A stretch of DNA of 64,000 bases from Clostridium sp. (GTDB lineage Bacteria > Bacillota > Clostridia > Lachnospirales > Lachnospiraceae), in assembly GCA_021770825.1 (NCBI GenBank), contig JAETQD010000012.1, positions 54,719-118,718 on the forward strand, in the 5' to 3' direction. Positions within the stretch are counted from its first letter, which is position 1. The number at the start of each line of letters is the position of its first letter. Both the position numbers and the translations under genes were made by a program. The notes beneath the pieces were generated by a model that ran no database searches, was not told where the DNA came from, and saw only the letters and a list, made by a program, of their open reading frames with translations. This document shows positions 44,588-52,924 of the stretch, in pieces.

Positions 44588-45094
44588 ATGACAAAGATTA
44601 CAATCCGTCCCGTTACTCCCGATGATCTGGATGCTGTTACGTCTGTGGAGGCCACCTGCTTTCCTGCGGCGGAAGCCGCCACATATGAGTCCTTCCGCCA
44701 GCGTATTGCCGCGTTCCCGGAAAGCTTTTTTGTGGCTGTCTGCGATGAAACCATTATCGGTTTTATCAATGGCTGCGTGACCAATGAGCGTACCATCCGT
44801 GATGAAATGTTTGAGGACAGCAGCCTTCATACTCCGGATGGCAAGTATCAAAGCATATTCGGTCTGGATGTCCTCCCGGAATACAGATGCCAGGGAATTG
44901 CGGCCGATCTTATGAATCATCTGATTGATGATGCCCGCAAAAAAGGGCGTAAAGGGCTGATTTTAACATGCAAGGACCGGCTGATTCATTATTATGAGAA
45001 ATTTGGCTACCGGAATCTTGGGGTATCCGCGTCTGTACATGGCGGTGCTGTGTGGTATGATATGCTGCTGGAGTTTGAGGAAGCAGCCCAATGA
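44588..45094 (+). CDS. GNAT family N-acetyltransferase
   Basis: A 168-residue acetyltransferase: start TKITIRPVTPDDLDAVTSVEATCFP, acetyl-CoA motif FGLDVLPEYRCQGIAADLM, and LTCKDRLIHYYEKFGY near the end. The pattern resembles arylalkylamine-type GNATs. ATG 44588 follows AGAGG; the open frame extends upstream only inside the response regulator gene. It overlaps rlmH by four bases. Confidence 0.88.
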   Translation: MTKITIRPVTPDDLDAVTSVEATCFPAAEAATYESFRQRIAAFPESFFVAVCDETIIGFINGCVTNERTIRDEMFEDSSLHTPDGKYQSIFGLDVLPEYRCQGIAADLMNHLIDDARKKGRKGLILTCKDRLIHYYEKFGYRNLGVSASVHGGAVWYDMLLEFEEAAQ

Positions 45095-45570
45095 AAATAA
45101 CGGTGATTGCGGTGGGAAAGATTAAGGAGAAATTTTTCCTGGATGCCATTGCGGAATATTCCAAGCGGTTAAGCCGCTATTGTAAACTGGATATTATTCA
45201 GGTGGCGGATGAGAAGACTCCGGACGGAGCCAGTGCTGCCCTGGAAGAGCAGATCAAAGAAAAAGAAGGGGAGCGGATTCTCTCCAATATAAAGGATGGA
45301 ACCTTTGTGGTGCCCTTGGCCATTGAGGGCACCATGCTGGATTCTGTGGAGCTGGCATCCAAAATTGAAAAATGGGGTGTTTCCGGTATCAGCCAGATCG
45401 TTTTTATCATCGGCGGTTCCCTGGGACTTTCCAAAGCTGTTCTGGCGCGCGCTGACTATAAGCTGAGTTTTTCCAGAATGACATTCCCACACCAGTTGAT
45501 GCGGGTGATCCTTTTGGAACAATTGTATAGAAGCTACCGAATCATACAGGGGGAGCCATATCATAAATAA
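45091..45570 (+). CDS. rlmH: 23S rRNA (pseudouridine1915-N3)-methyltransferase
   Basis: A 159-residue SPOUT methyltransferase. KITVIAVGKIKEKFF, the knot motif FIIGGSLGLSKAV and the closing SRMTFPHQLMRVILLEQLYRSYRIIQGEPYHK are almost invariant in RlmH. It modifies helix 69 of 23S rRNA. Downstream 92 bp are AT-rich and have no evident terminator. Confidence 0.97.
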   Translation: MKITVIAVGKIKEKFFLDAIAEYSKRLSRYCKLDIIQVADEKTPDGASAALEEQIKEKEGERILSNIKDGTFVVPLAIEGTMLDSVELASKIEKWGVSGISQIVFIIGGSLGLSKAVLARADYKLSFSRMTFPHQLMRVILLEQLYRSYRIIQGEPYHK

Positions 45571-45662
45571 ATGCGAAAGCTGGAAAGTGGGCAGGGAGTG
45601 CTTTAGATTAACTTTACAAAGCCATATTACAAGTGATATACAAATAGGGAGTGAAGATAGGT

Positions 45663-46133
45663 ATGGAAGTAAAGTTAGTGAGAATAGGCATTGAAGATGC
45701 ACAAAAATTGTGGAATATGCAAGTAAGGTCTTTTCAGGAATTATTTGAAAAGTATCAAGATACAGAAACTAGTCCTGCTGTAGAAAAGATTGATAAAATA
45801 ATTATGCGGTTAAATCAGTCATTTACATATTACTATTTTATTGAAGCAGATAACATATTGGCAGGTGCTATAAGAGTTGTTGATAAACACGAAAAAGATA
45901 AAGCAAAGAGAATATCACCTATTTTTATAATGCCGGAATATAGAAATAAGGGACTGGCGCAGAAAGCAATACAGTTAGTGGAAGAAAAACATGGAAATTC
46001 AGATTGGGAGCTGGATACTATATTGCAAGAAAAAGGGAATTGTCATTTATACGAAAAAATGGGTTATCATCAAACAGGGAAGACAGAGATGATAAATGAG
46101 AAAATGACATTGGTATTTTATAAAAAGGACTAA
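45663..46133 (+). CDS. GNAT family N-acetyltransferase, AT-rich
   Basis: A 156-residue protein with MPEYRNKGLAQKAIQLVEEKHG (acetyl-CoA loop) and LYEKMGYHQTGKTE. It has a clearly lower GC content and many AAA, ATA and TTA codons compared with its neighbours, a sign of transfer. ATG 45663 is chosen over GTG 45651, which overlaps the GGGAG site. Substrate unknown. Confidence 0.82.
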   Translation: MEVKLVRIGIEDAQKLWNMQVRSFQELFEKYQDTETSPAVEKIDKIIMRLNQSFTYYYFIEADNILAGAIRVVDKHEKDKAKRISPIFIMPEYRNKGLAQKAIQLVEEKHGNSDWELDTILQEKGNCHLYEKMGYHQTGKTEMINEKMTLVFYKKD

Positions 46134-46171
46134 AAATTGATTTCAATGGGATTAGAAAAGAATTTTGATTT

Positions 46172-46306
46172 TCACACAGGGTCTGCTCCAACGGAGCAGG
46201 CCCTGTGAGCAGTTAGAATGCTGCGGCGGGGCAGAACCTTAGTGAGGGCGCCGAAACGTTCTCTGGCAGAGCCACCCCGGAAGAAGGAATGGAGAAGTGC
46301 ATCCAT
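46172..46306 (-). other. Possible 44-codon ORF within a structured intergenic segment
   Basis: The 242-bp gap before the Rpn gene contains, on the minus strand, an open frame MDALLHSFFRGGSARERFGA..., ending with TGA at 46172-46174. Its last codons form a 15-bp hairpin (46175-46207): CACAGGGTCTGCTCC against GGAGCAGGCCCTGTG with one G-T pair. No good ribosome binding site is seen. It may be a noncoding repeat element rather than a gene. Confidence 0.25.
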
Positions 46307-46375
46307 TTTCTTTCCGGCCAGTAACGACGCCGGAATCACATAAAATTTTCATGTGATGGGACAGGGCCTGCATGT

Positions 46376-47206
46376 TTAATTCCAATATTTTTCCATGTAT
46401 CCGGCGGCTGTTTCCTCTGTGAATGAATGATGTTCCATCAGTTGGGAGATAACGATTTCCTTGGGGGCATGGATTTCCTGGCAGATCTTGATCAGGGAAG
46501 CGATGTTTTTGTCCATGACTTGTTGAGTGACTTCTTGAGTAATTTGCTGAATAATTGGGTGGGGAGCTTGCTGGAGACGTTCCTTGGCCTTATCATAGGC
46601 CTCATCATAGATCTTCTTATAGGCCTTCTCATAAGCCTCATCATAGAGCAGTTGTTCCACTTGTGTCATGCGAAATACCTCCTTTAAGTGTTCGGCGTAA
46701 TCTTTATCAATCAGTTTATCAGAAAAGGTCAGGATTCCGGAGAGTACTTTTATAGTATCGGAGTGGCTGGGGAGATTTTTGGCGATTTCCACAGCCTTTG
46801 AGATATAGTCCCGCTTGGCATCCCTGCCTTTTACAGTCAGTGGCAGAATCATGAGTTCGGTCAATTCTTCTTCCGTCAGGGCCTTGCCGCTCTGAATTTT
46901 TTTATGGAGTCTTTGGTATATTTCATTTGAATTCAGATGAATCAAATAGGAAGATTCAATGGTCAGAATCAATCCCCCCAAATTGAAAACCTCTTCGGCA
47001 TATTCCACATCTGCGGTATATATGACGATCATACGAATCTGTTTCAGACTCTGAAGCTCATTGCTCTCAATAACAGGTAAATTGGTTGGAAGAATTCCCG
47101 TAATCTTCAGGTGAGGCAGTCCAAAGGGAGCCAGGCTCTTTCCAACCAGGGCCTCCCCGGTGACTTTGGAGGCAATATCTTTGTTCTGATATGCGATGTC
47201 GTTCAT
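46376..47206 (-). CDS. Rpn/PD-(D/E)XK family transposase-like protein, probably missing its nuclease core
   Basis: A 276-residue protein. The N-terminus (DIAYQNKDIASKVTGEALVGKSLAPFGLP, LPTNLPVIESNEL) and the later MIVIYTADVEYAEEVFNLGGL, LTEEELTELMILPLTVKG and GILTFSDKLID segments resemble Rpn-family proteins common in Lachnospiraceae. In those relatives, as I recall, a catalytic IDYES-type segment of about 60 residues lies between ESNEL and IYTADVE; here they are joined by only SLKQIRMIV. The C-terminus has an EAYEKAYKKIYDEAYDKAKE repeat. Activity is doubtful. Confidence 0.6.
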   Translation of the reverse strand: MNDIAYQNKDIASKVTGEALVGKSLAPFGLPHLKITGILPTNLPVIESNELQSLKQIRMIVIYTADVEYAEEVFNLGGLILTIESSYLIHLNSNEIYQRLHKKIQSGKALTEEELTELMILPLTVKGRDAKRDYISKAVEIAKNLPSHSDTIKVLSGILTFSDKLIDKDYAEHLKEVFRMTQVEQLLYDEAYEKAYKKIYDEAYDKAKERLQQAPHPIIQQITQEVTQQVMDKNIASLIKICQEIHAPKEIVISQLMEHHSFTEETAAGYMEKYWN

Positions 47207-47565
47207 ATGAGTTCCTTTCTTTTATTATACATGATGCGATTTGGAAAATGCAATACAACTATGAAACCAACGCCAAGGGCATACACCTGCCTTTCCTAAA
47301 GAATCACCCCGGGATTTTTGTGAGAATCCACAGAAAAAATGAAGCTGTTTTCGGTAAGAAATTCCGAAGAAGTAGATTAACCATACTGGATGGGAAATGG
47401 AAAGTCAAGATGCGGCAGGGGAGGTGGATGTAGAAATCAGTAGGAGGAAATTGGTGGTTTTGCATAAGAGCGCCAGGACCGGCAGCCATGTGGAAATCAA
47501 GGAAGGAAAAGTTGTCATAAACCTGTCCGGGACACATATATTGAGGGTAAAGGAGCGTGAAGGAC
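47207..47565 (+). other. 359-bp gap before spoIIIAA with weak small ORFs
   Basis: Two short frames are visible: one to 47433 (ending ...LTILDGKWKVKMRQGRWM) and one at 47397-47585 (MESQDAAGEVDVEISRRKLV...), overlapping in different frames. They might be one small sporulation-type gene broken by a frameshift, but neither has a convincing ribosome binding site and neither is recognised. A possible sigma-E promoter lies at the end. Confidence 0.3.
47515..47542 (+). promoter_or_regulatory. Candidate sigma-E promoter of the spoIIIA operon
   Basis: TCATAAA, 13 bp, CATATATT resembles the Bacillus sigma-E consensus TCATATT-N13/14-CATACAAT. The spoIIIA operon is sigma-E dependent in Bacillus. The implied leader is very short, about 17 bases. 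Confidence 0.4.
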
Positions 47566-48504
47566 ATGGAGGCAGCCAGATTTAAGGAAATTTTTAAGAA
47601 GGCAGTGCCCGAGGCGGAACGGGTACAGGAAATCCGGGTACGGGCCGGGAGACCAGTGCTGGTTTTTATGGATGGGCAGGAGTTTTTGATATTGGAAGAT
47701 GGGACCCTGGGAAGGTGCGGGGAAGGGAAACAGAAGGAGGCAGTGACCGCTGACCAGATGTTTATTAAGGAGATTCTCGGGATTTTTTCCAGGCATTCGC
47801 TGTACGCCTTTGAGGATGAAGTGCGTCAGGGTTTTTTGACCATTGAAGGAGGACACCGGGTGGGAATTTCCGGAAAAGTGGTACTGGAAGGACAGAGGGT
47901 GAGAACCATCAAGGATATTTCCGGGTTAAATATTCGGCTGGCTCATCAAAGAATTGGCTGTGCGGACCGCATTTTACCTTTTCTGTATGAAAAGGGAACC
48001 CTAAAGAATACACTGTTTCTATCGCCTCCAGGGGCAGGAAAAACGACTATTCTGAGAGATGTGGTGAGGCAGGTTTCCGATGGAAACGCATATGGAGAGG
48101 GGATGGAGGTGTCCGTGGTGGACGAGCGGTCAGAAATCGGGGCATGCTTTAAGGGAATTCCCCAGTGCGATCTGGGGATGCGGACCGATGTGATGGACGC
48201 CTGCCCGAAGGTGCTGGGAATGCTCATGATGATACGGTCCATGGCGCCGCGGGCGGTGGCCGTGGACGAGATCGGGACCAGGGAGGATTTGGCAGCTCTC
48301 AGGGATGTGATGAACTGCGGATGCAGAATCCTTGCCACGGTCCATGGAAACAGGGTGGAGGACCTGGCCGGAAAGCCTGTACTTTCTGAAATGGCGGCAG
48401 AAGGAATGTTTGAACGGTATGTGGTTCTTACACGGTCTCCCAGGCCGGGAACCATGGCAGGGGTCTATGATGGAGGACTTATGCGGCTGGGACCTGATAT
48501 TTAG
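47566..48504 (+). CDS. spoIIIAA: Stage III sporulation protein AA
   Basis: A 312-residue ATPase of the type II/IV secretion superfamily that powers the SpoIIIA-SpoIIQ feeding channel between mother cell and forespore. Walker A PPGAGKTTILRD and Walker B AVAVDEIGTREDL are intact. ATG 47566 lies ten bases after AAAGGAG; a GTG at 47557 is too close to it. First gene of an eight-gene operon. Confidence 0.95.
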   Translation: MEAARFKEIFKKAVPEAERVQEIRVRAGRPVLVFMDGQEFLILEDGTLGRCGEGKQKEAVTADQMFIKEILGIFSRHSLYAFEDEVRQGFLTIEGGHRVGISGKVVLEGQRVRTIKDISGLNIRLAHQRIGCADRILPFLYEKGTLKNTLFLSPPGAGKTTILRDVVRQVSDGNAYGEGMEVSVVDERSEIGACFKGIPQCDLGMRTDVMDACPKVLGMLMMIRSMAPRAVAVDEIGTREDLAALRDVMNCGCRILATVHGNRVEDLAGKPVLSEMAAEGMFERYVVLTRSPRPGTMAGVYDGGLMRLGPDI

Positions 48505-48551
48505 CAGATACAGAAGAATGGGAGAAGGATGGAAGTCTGGGAGGCGTATGC

Positions 48552-49088
48552 ATGAAATATGTGGGGATTTTGATTATGGCCGGGGCAGTGATCGGCGGAG
48601 GCTTTCTGGCGGCGGACAGATGGAAGGAAAGACTTAAGATTCTCCTTTTATTCCGGCAGATGATTTTTTATCTGAAAGGACAGATTCTGTATTCCAATGC
48701 CACATTGCCGGAGGCACTTTCTGAAGTGGGGAAACGATTTGCCGATGGCAGAGAGGGAATGGATAAGGAGCCGGGCCTTTTTTTTCTCCGGGTATTCAGG
48801 CGGATGGAGGAGGAGAGCGGTACGCCTTTTTTTACCATCTGGAAGGATGAGGTGGGGAAACTTCCGGCGGAGTTTCCCATGGACAAGACAGACAGGCAGA
48901 ATCTGTTTGCTTTGGGAGAGAATCTTGGGTATGCAGACCGGGATATGCAGGAGAGGACACTTCTTTTTTATCTGGAGCAGACCGATGATTCCATCCGCTT
49001 TTTAAAAAAAGAGATGGAGACCAGAACAAAGCTGTACCGGTGCCTGGGGATGGCGGCCGGACTGTTTTTGATGGTGGTCATGGCATAG
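48552..49088 (+). CDS. spoIIIAB: Stage III sporulation protein AB
   Basis: A 178-residue protein with membrane segments at both ends (GILIMAGAVIGGGFLAA and GMAAGLFLMVVMA) around a helical middle resembling a GspF half (LLLFRQMIFYLKGQILYSNATLPEAL). The 47-bp gap from spoIIIAA is the longest within the operon. Confidence 0.92.
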   Translation: MKYVGILIMAGAVIGGGFLAADRWKERLKILLLFRQMIFYLKGQILYSNATLPEALSEVGKRFADGREGMDKEPGLFFLRVFRRMEEESGTPFFTIWKDEVGKLPAEFPMDKTDRQNLFALGENLGYADRDMQERTLLFYLEQTDDSIRFLKKEMETRTKLYRCLGMAAGLFLMVVMA

Positions 49089-49097
49089 GAGGACGAA

Positions 49098-49292
49098 ATG
49101 GGAGTAAATCTGATTTTTAAAATTGCGGCAGTGGGGATTCTGGTTTCGGTGATCTGCCAGGTATTAAAACATAGCGGCAGAGAGGACCAGGCGTTTCTCA
49201 CAAGTCTTGCAGGCCTGGTGCTGGTGCTGTTCTGGATTGTCCCTTACATATATGAGCTGTTTGAAACCATAAAAAACCTGTTTGCATTGTGA
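49098..49292 (+). CDS. spoIIIAC: Stage III sporulation protein AC
   Basis: A 64-residue membrane protein with two segments: NLIFKIAAVGILVSVICQVL and FLTSLAGLVLVLFWIVPYIYELF. Size and sequence match the family. Confidence 0.94.
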   Translation: MGVNLIFKIAAVGILVSVICQVLKHSGREDQAFLTSLAGLVLVLFWIVPYIYELFETIKNLFAL

Positions 49293-49306
49293 CGGGGGGC
49301 TTGTTT

Positions 49307-49693
49307 ATGACGATAGTGCAGGCGGCTGTGCTGGGAATTACGGCAGTGGCCCTGGCGGTGCAGCTAAAGCCCTTAAGGCAGGAGTATTCCATCTATCTGA
49401 TTCTGGCAGCCGGCCTTGTGATTGCATTCCTTGGCATGTCGCGGCTGGAGCTGATTCTGGAAACGGCAAAAACCATTGGAAGTTATATTAAGGTGAAAAA
49501 TGTCTATCTTGGCACACTTCTCAAAATGGTGGGAATCACTTATATTGCAGAATTTGCCTCGGGAATCTGTAAGGATGCGGGATTTTCTGCTTTGGGGACC
49601 CAGGTGGAGATGTTCGGGAAACTGTCAATTTTGGCTGTCAGTGCTCCAGTGCTGCTGGCCTTGCTGGAAACGTTGCAGGTGTTCATGGGATGA
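49307..49693 (+). CDS. spoIIIAD: Stage III sporulation protein AD
   Basis: A 128-residue membrane protein with about four segments; LLKMVGITYIAEFASGICKDAG is the family hallmark. ATG 49307 is preferred to GTG 49289, which overlaps the spoIIIAC stop. The stop overlaps the spoIIIAE start (ATGA). Confidence 0.93.
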   Translation: MTIVQAAVLGITAVALAVQLKPLRQEYSIYLILAAGLVIAFLGMSRLELILETAKTIGSYIKVKNVYLGTLLKMVGITYIAEFASGICKDAGFSALGTQVEMFGKLSILAVSAPVLLALLETLQVFMG

Positions 49694-50847
49694 AGGGAAA
49701 ACGGTTTGTGTGGGTGGCCATACTGGTTTTGGGATTTTTTATTCTTTGGCCTGAAACCGCAGCCGGAGCCTGGCCGGAGGAAAAAGAGGCTTTGGAAGAC
49801 TTCGATGCCGGGGAAATCCAGAAATTTCTGGATACCTTGACCGGGACTGGAAACGGAAGAGGTTCCTTTCAGGAGCTGATGAAGCGGCTGGCATCCGGCG
49901 ATCTGGCAGGAGTGGTGACGCAGGCAGCAGGGGATGTGAAGAGAGCTCTGTTCCAGGAGATCAGTACAAACATGAAGCTCATGGGACAGATCATTGTGCT
50001 GGCTCTCATTGGAGCTGTTTTTTCCAATTTTTCTGGAATCTTTGGTTCCGGCCACGTATCGGAAACGGGGTTTTATGTGGTGTATCTTCTGACTATGACC
50101 GTTCTTGCTGCCAGTTTTTTCGCCAGCATCACTATTGCGGATTCCATTTCCAGGGATATTCTGGAGTTTATGCGGGTGCTGCTTCCGGCCTATTTTCTCG
50201 CGGTGGCCATGGCAGGCGGGGCATTCACCTCTTCGGCCATGTGCGGCTTCACCTTCGGGGCCATCGGAGTGGTACAGGCTGTGGTTTCTGGGATTCTTCT
50301 TCCTCTGATGCGTGTTTATATGATGTTGGTGCTGGCTGGAAATCTTTATAAGGAAGACATGATTTCCAGGATGACAGAGCTGTTAAGACAGGGGATTTTG
50401 TGGACAGTAAAGACCATGTTCGGCATTGTGGTGGGATTCCATGTGATTCAGGGGCTGGTATTGCCCCAGGCGGATGCCTTAAAAAATGCCTCTGCCATGC
50501 GGCTTACGCAGATGATTCCGGGGATTGGGGCCGGGGCGGGAGCCGTATCCCAGATTGTCATGGGCTCCGGAATTCTCATTAAAAATACAGTGGGAGCTGC
50601 GGCTGTGGTGATTCTTATTTTCATGGCAGCCATTCCAATGCTCAAGCTGTTTGTGCTGATGCTTCTATATTACATGGCGGCAGCCGTCATGCAGCCGGTC
50701 TGTGATAAAAGACTGGTATCCTGTGTGACAGAGGTGGCGGAGGGGCATGGGATTCTGCTTAAAATGGTGGGGTACTCCCTGGCATTGTTTGCAGTGACCA
50801 TTGCCATCCTCTGTATATCCACCAATGCCGCCTGGTATGCGGGGTGA
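49690..50847 (+). CDS. spoIIIAE: Stage III sporulation protein AE
   Basis: A 385-residue polytopic protein. A signal-like N-terminus (FVWVAILVLGFFILWPETAAGAW) is followed by an outside segment and about seven membrane segments, including GAVFSNFSGIFG and VQAVVSGILLPLMRVYMML. It is a core membrane part of the SpoIIIA complex. Confidence 0.94.
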   Translation: MKGKRFVWVAILVLGFFILWPETAAGAWPEEKEALEDFDAGEIQKFLDTLTGTGNGRGSFQELMKRLASGDLAGVVTQAAGDVKRALFQEISTNMKLMGQIIVLALIGAVFSNFSGIFGSGHVSETGFYVVYLLTMTVLAASFFASITIADSISRDILEFMRVLLPAYFLAVAMAGGAFTSSAMCGFTFGAIGVVQAVVSGILLPLMRVYMMLVLAGNLYKEDMISRMTELLRQGILWTVKTMFGIVVGFHVIQGLVLPQADALKNASAMRLTQMIPGIGAGAGAVSQIVMGSGILIKNTVGAAAVVILIFMAAIPMLKLFVLMLLYYMAAAVMQPVCDKRLVSCVTEVAEGHGILLKMVGYSLALFAVTIAILCISTNAAWYAG

Positions 50848-50852
50848 GGGAA

Positions 50853-51407
50853 ATGGAAGAAATTTATGACTGGATTGGCAGTCTGGTCTTTTATCTGATT
50901 CTGATGACCATGATTCTTTCTCTGCTTCCGGATAAAAAGTATGAAAAATATCTGCGGCTGTTTACGGGGATGATTTTCATTCTGCTGGTGTTTGGGCCCT
51001 TTGCCGATCTGTCCGGCCTGGAGGCACGGATGGCAGGGATTTTTGAAAGGCTGACGTTCCAGAATGATGCGAAGCTTCTGCAGAAAGAGATTGAGGATGC
51101 AGACGGGAAGAGGCTTTCCAGGCTGATTGACGGCTACCGGGAGATGGTGGAAACCGATTTAAAAACCATGGCTGAGGGAATTTCCGTGGAATGTATCAGC
51201 GTACAGGCTGTGCTGGATACGGACATGGAGAACGGAGAGTTTGGAAGGCTCATGGAAGTGAAGATGCAGGTGGGAATCCCTGATCTTCCAAAGGATAAAA
51301 ACCGCAGGCTTTCTGCCAACAGGGAAATCGGAAATCTGAAAAGGAAGATAGGAGAGTATTATGGACTGGAAGAAGGAAAAATTACAATCAATCTGGAAGC
51401 TCAATAA
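50853..51407 (+). CDS. spoIIIAF: Stage III sporulation protein AF
   Basis: A 184-residue protein with two N-terminal membrane segments and a soluble domain of the ring-building type; LLPDKKYEKYLRLFTGMIFILLV is conserved. GTG 50844 is an alternative start. The last 47 bases overlap spoIIIAG in another frame. Confidence 0.9.
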   Translation: MEEIYDWIGSLVFYLILMTMILSLLPDKKYEKYLRLFTGMIFILLVFGPFADLSGLEARMAGIFERLTFQNDAKLLQKEIEDADGKRLSRLIDGYREMVETDLKTMAEGISVECISVQAVLDTDMENGEFGRLMEVKMQVGIPDLPKDKNRRLSANREIGNLKRKIGEYYGLEEGKITINLEAQ

Positions 51408-52050
51408 AGAAAAGCTGATTTTTCTGTTCTGCTCGGGGCTTTTGCTGTTTATTCTTTCCATGCCGAACGGAGATACAAAGGCCTCAAAAGAGACGGGAAA
51501 TTTCTCTCCCCAGGCGGCATTTTCTGAAATCACAGGAGGGACCTACGGAGGACTTTCTGATGGACAGGAGGCAGAGGGACAGAAGATGGAGGGAGATGGG
51601 ACCATGGGTGTGGTGCGGACCACATCTTCAGGCAGTGCGGACAGTATGGACACCTATGAAGCAGAGCTGGAAAAGAGAATCTGTGCCATTCTGGCGGGAG
51701 TGGATGGGGTTGGAGAGGTGGAGGTGATGGTGGTGCTCAAGTCCTCGGAGGAAAGAGTGCTCCACGTGGATACCAATACCTCCATTTCCACCACGGAGGA
51801 GAAGGGAGAGGGAGGCACCAGCCGCATCGTAAGGCAGCAGGACCTTTCTGAAAACACAGTCATGGGAAGCCAAAGCCAGACGCCCATTGTGGAAAAGGAG
51901 CTGAGTCCGGAGCTTTCCGGAATTATCATAAGCGCCGACGGCGGCGGAAATGCCGTGGTGAAAGCTGAAATTTCTGAGGCCATGGAAGCATTATTTGGCC
52001 TGCCCGCACATAAGATAAAAGTATTAAAGCGGGTGAAAAAAGGAGTCTGA
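51361..52050 (+). CDS. spoIIIAG: Stage III sporulation protein AG
   Basis: A 229-residue protein with one membrane segment (LIFLFCSGLLLFILSM) and an outside ring-building domain containing ICAILAGVDGVGEVEVMVVLKS and GIIISADGGGNAVVKAEISEAMEALFGLPAHKIKVL. The start ATG 51361 follows GGAGAG inside spoIIIAF. In Bacillus SpoIIIAG forms a large ring of the channel. Confidence 0.93.
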   Translation: MDWKKEKLQSIWKLNKEKLIFLFCSGLLLFILSMPNGDTKASKETGNFSPQAAFSEITGGTYGGLSDGQEAEGQKMEGDGTMGVVRTTSSGSADSMDTYEAELEKRICAILAGVDGVGEVEVMVVLKSSEERVLHVDTNTSISTTEEKGEGGTSRIVRQQDLSENTVMGSQSQTPIVEKELSPELSGIIISADGGGNAVVKAEISEAMEALFGLPAHKIKVLKRVKKGV

Positions 52051-52053
52051 GGA

Positions 52054-52788
52054 ATGAAACGAATATTCAGGAGAAACCAGGTAATCATCACAACTCTGGC
52101 CATCATGATTGCAGCGGCCGGATATCTCAACTACTCTGCCAAGAAGGAGGTAGCCGGGGCCGAGGTTTATGAGGCAGGCATGATGGAAATTTCTGACGAA
52201 GACATTTTTGCGGAGAACCAGGCCCTAAATGGAGTGGACGACGGCACTTTGAAGGAAATTGCGAGCCTTGACGGGGACGGCGAGGAAAATATCCAGGACG
52301 GCAGTGGGGCTCCGGCCAGTGCGGCAGGAGAAAGTGCGGAACCGGTACAGGCAGAGGCAGCCGGAAGCGAAACGGCAGCGGCCGGAATGGAAAATCCCGG
52401 AGAAGCAGTTTTAACCAACGGTACCAGTGTGGCGGAATACATAGCCGGTGTCCAGTTAAACCGGGAGCAAATCCGGGCAAAAAATAAGGAAACTCTCATG
52501 CAGCTCATCAACAGTGACCAGATACCGGATACGGAAAAGCAGGCCGCCATCCAGAACATGATTCAGATGACAGAGATTGCAGAGAAGGAAAATGCGGCGG
52601 AGACCCTGTTAAAGGCCAAGGGATTTGTGGATCCGGTGGTCAGCATTACAGAAAACAAGGTGGATGTGGTGATCAACGCTGTCTCCATCACAGACCCGGA
52701 GCGGGCCCAGATTGAGGACATTGTAAAGAGAAAGACAGAGATCGGGGCGGACGGCATCGTGATCACGCTAATGGACCTGGAGAACTAA
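52054..52788 (+). CDS. spoIIIAH: Stage III sporulation protein AH
   Basis: A 244-residue protein: RRNQVIITTLAIMIAAAGYLNY is the membrane anchor, then an acidic low-complexity linker rich in Ala, Glu and Gly (about 65-125), then the YscJ/FliF-like domain (LINSDQIPDTEKQAAIQNMI, AKGFVDPVVSITENKVDVVINAV) that binds SpoIIQ. It closes the operon. Confidence 0.94.
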   Translation: MKRIFRRNQVIITTLAIMIAAAGYLNYSAKKEVAGAEVYEAGMMEISDEDIFAENQALNGVDDGTLKEIASLDGDGEENIQDGSGAPASAAGESAEPVQAEAAGSETAAAGMENPGEAVLTNGTSVAEYIAGVQLNREQIRAKNKETLMQLINSDQIPDTEKQAAIQNMIQMTEIAEKENAAETLLKAKGFVDPVVSITENKVDVVINAVSITDPERAQIEDIVKRKTEIGADGIVITLMDLEN

Positions 52789-52825
52789 AATTTTGCCGAA
52801 AAGCCTATGCAAAATCCATGGGGCA

Positions 52826-52848
52826 TGATATAATACTGATAGTATTAT
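52826..52848 (+). promoter_or_regulatory. Extended -10 promoter of asp23 with overlapping palindrome
   Basis: TGATATAAT at 52826-52834 is an extended -10 element without a good -35. ATAATACT (52830) and AGTATTAT (52841) form a perfect 8-bp palindrome with a 3-bp spacer over the -10 and start region, a possible operator. Confidence 0.5.
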
Positions 52849-52924
52849 GCTGCCAAAAACGCCGTATACCCTGGCGGACATGGCAGCTTGAGTGTATGAC
52901 TATGGATTGCAGGAGGTAATTATT

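Noticed and set aside
46175..46207. Terminator after the AT-rich acetyltransferase
   Set aside because: The stem is strong but there is no T-run on either strand, so it is kept as a structured element only.
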